From assembly GCA_026712905.1 (NCBI GenBank), contig JAPOPM010000112.1, forward strand, positions 1 through 47,636: 47,636 bases of DNA. Direction: 5' to 3'. A model generated the notes under the pieces. That model was not told the origin of the DNA. It saw nothing but the letters and a program-made list of their open reading frames with translations, and made no database searches. This DNA comes from Deltaproteobacteria bacterium. Its GTDB lineage: Bacteria > Desulfobacterota > Binatia > UBA9968 > JAJDTQ01. Each line of letters starts with the position of its first letter. Position 1 is the stretch's first letter. This document shows, in pieces, positions 47,304-47,636 of this stretch. A program made the position numbers and the translations under genes.

Positions 47304-47636
47304 CTATGCCTCTTCCTCTTTCGGACGGAGCCGGTCGGCAGACCCCGCCCCTGCCCTGCTCCGCCCTCGATCCACCAGCGACCACAAGCCGTTGGGCAGG
47401 AACATGATGATGGCGAGCAGCGTTCCGCCCATGATCAACTGCCAGATTCCCGGGAACTGGTCGAAGGCGTAGGTGCGGATGAGCTCGTACATCAGCGCGC
47501 CGATGAAGGGCGCGACGACGTTGCCGGTGCCGCTCAGGATGGCGATGAAGACGAAGTCCCCGGACACCGGCCAGTACACCATGGAGTCCGGGTCCACGTG
47601 GCCGATGGTGAGCACGGCGATGGCGCCGCCGAAACC
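47304..47636 (-). CDS. LivM-like ABC transporter permease, C-terminal part (partial)
   Basis: The frame is open to the right window edge and ends in TAG at 47306-47304, giving about 110 residues. It contains VFIAILSGTGNVVAPFIGALMYELI, a hallmark of LivM (gGxGtxxGPxxGA), then the last membrane helix (WQLIMGGTLLAIIMFLPNGLWSL) and a charged tail. The next gene in the operon is the fused ATPase six bases downstream. The start lies outside the window. Confidence 0.9.
   Translation of the reverse strand, partial: GFGGAIAVLTIGHVDPDSMVYWPVSGDFVFIAILSGTGNVVAPFIGALMYELIRTYAFDQFPGIWQLIMGGTLLAIIMFLPNGLWSLVDRGRSRAGAGSADRLRPKEEEA

Noticed and set aside
1-47636. tRNA or rRNA genes
   Set aside because: I saw no cloverleaf with a conserved GTTCGANTC arm or rRNA-like sequence by eye; a covariance-model scan was not possible, so small RNAs could be missed.

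Overview
This window is GC-rich, gene-dense bacterial DNA with no rRNA, tRNA, CRISPR array or recognisable transposase. Lipoprotein and secretion signals, an ECF sigma factor, a TcuB-like membrane iron-sulfur protein end, a UbiD decarboxylase, two molybdenum hydroxylases, two LLM-class flavin enzymes and branched-chain/peptide ABC transporters point to an uncultured, metabolically versatile Gram-negative bacterium. Lineages such as Desulfobacterota, Binatota, Tectomicrobia or Proteobacteria would fit, but I cannot assign a taxon from the sequence alone.

Layout. 1-7100: the end of a TcuB-like gene, an asparaginase, a DUF4143-type AAA ATPase, and two secreted ExeM-like nucleases flanking a tiny GIY-YIG-like gene. 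7500-14200: a cytidylate-kinase-like/BON fusion, a UbiD decarboxylase, a fused [2Fe-2S]/molybdopterin hydroxylase and a DUF6062-like cysteine protein. 14300-18040: a less GC-rich accessory block with an OLD/PARIS-like pair (ABC-type ATPase plus DUF4276), a small protein resembling ADP-ribosyltransferases, and another AAA ATPase. 18170-22260: a decaying peptide-type ABC operon (two permeases, an ornithine-cyclodeaminase-family gene, a binding protein without its N-terminus, no ATPases). 22880-24800: a ferredoxin/flavoprotein pair. 24820-30460: a probable catabolic operon on the minus strand (DUF2848, nitrilase, cupin, Mo-hydroxylase, LLM oxidoreductase, XRE regulator). 30770-37320: a second LLM enzyme, an amidohydrolase, a carboxyltransferase-type lyase and an EmrA/EmrB-like efflux pair. 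37330-41350: an ECF sigma operon encoding a single-pass protein with a dockerin-like calcium loop, a secreted cohesin-like protein, a VIT-VWA lipoprotein and a 47-residue MazE-like antitoxin tail. 41390-47636: a DCC thiol protein, a HigA-type regulator with a deleted HigB toxin gene, an intradiol dioxygenase, a cupin, an MFS transporter, a desaturase, and a LivG-LivF fusion with the end of LivM.

The most striking DNA-level signal is a dispersed family of inverted repeats at eight loci. Each locus is built around the 20-bp core ATTCCC-N8-GGGAAT, the same consensus as the neisserial dRS3 repeat. The cores are usually paired head-to-head about 50 bp apart and are often flanked by half-sites reading outward as TTTTGACACAGCCTGTTCC. 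One copy supplies the last ~40 codons of a molybdenum hydroxylase.

The best candidates for little-described systems are: (1) the ECF sigma / dockerin-like / cohesin-like / VIT-VWA operon; (2) the ATPase-DUF4276 pair with an adjacent ART-like gene; (3) the dRS3-like repeat family with its half-site amplifications. Three partnerless antitoxin-type genes, one beside a toxin gene with a visible internal deletion, mark the window as a region of gene gain and loss.
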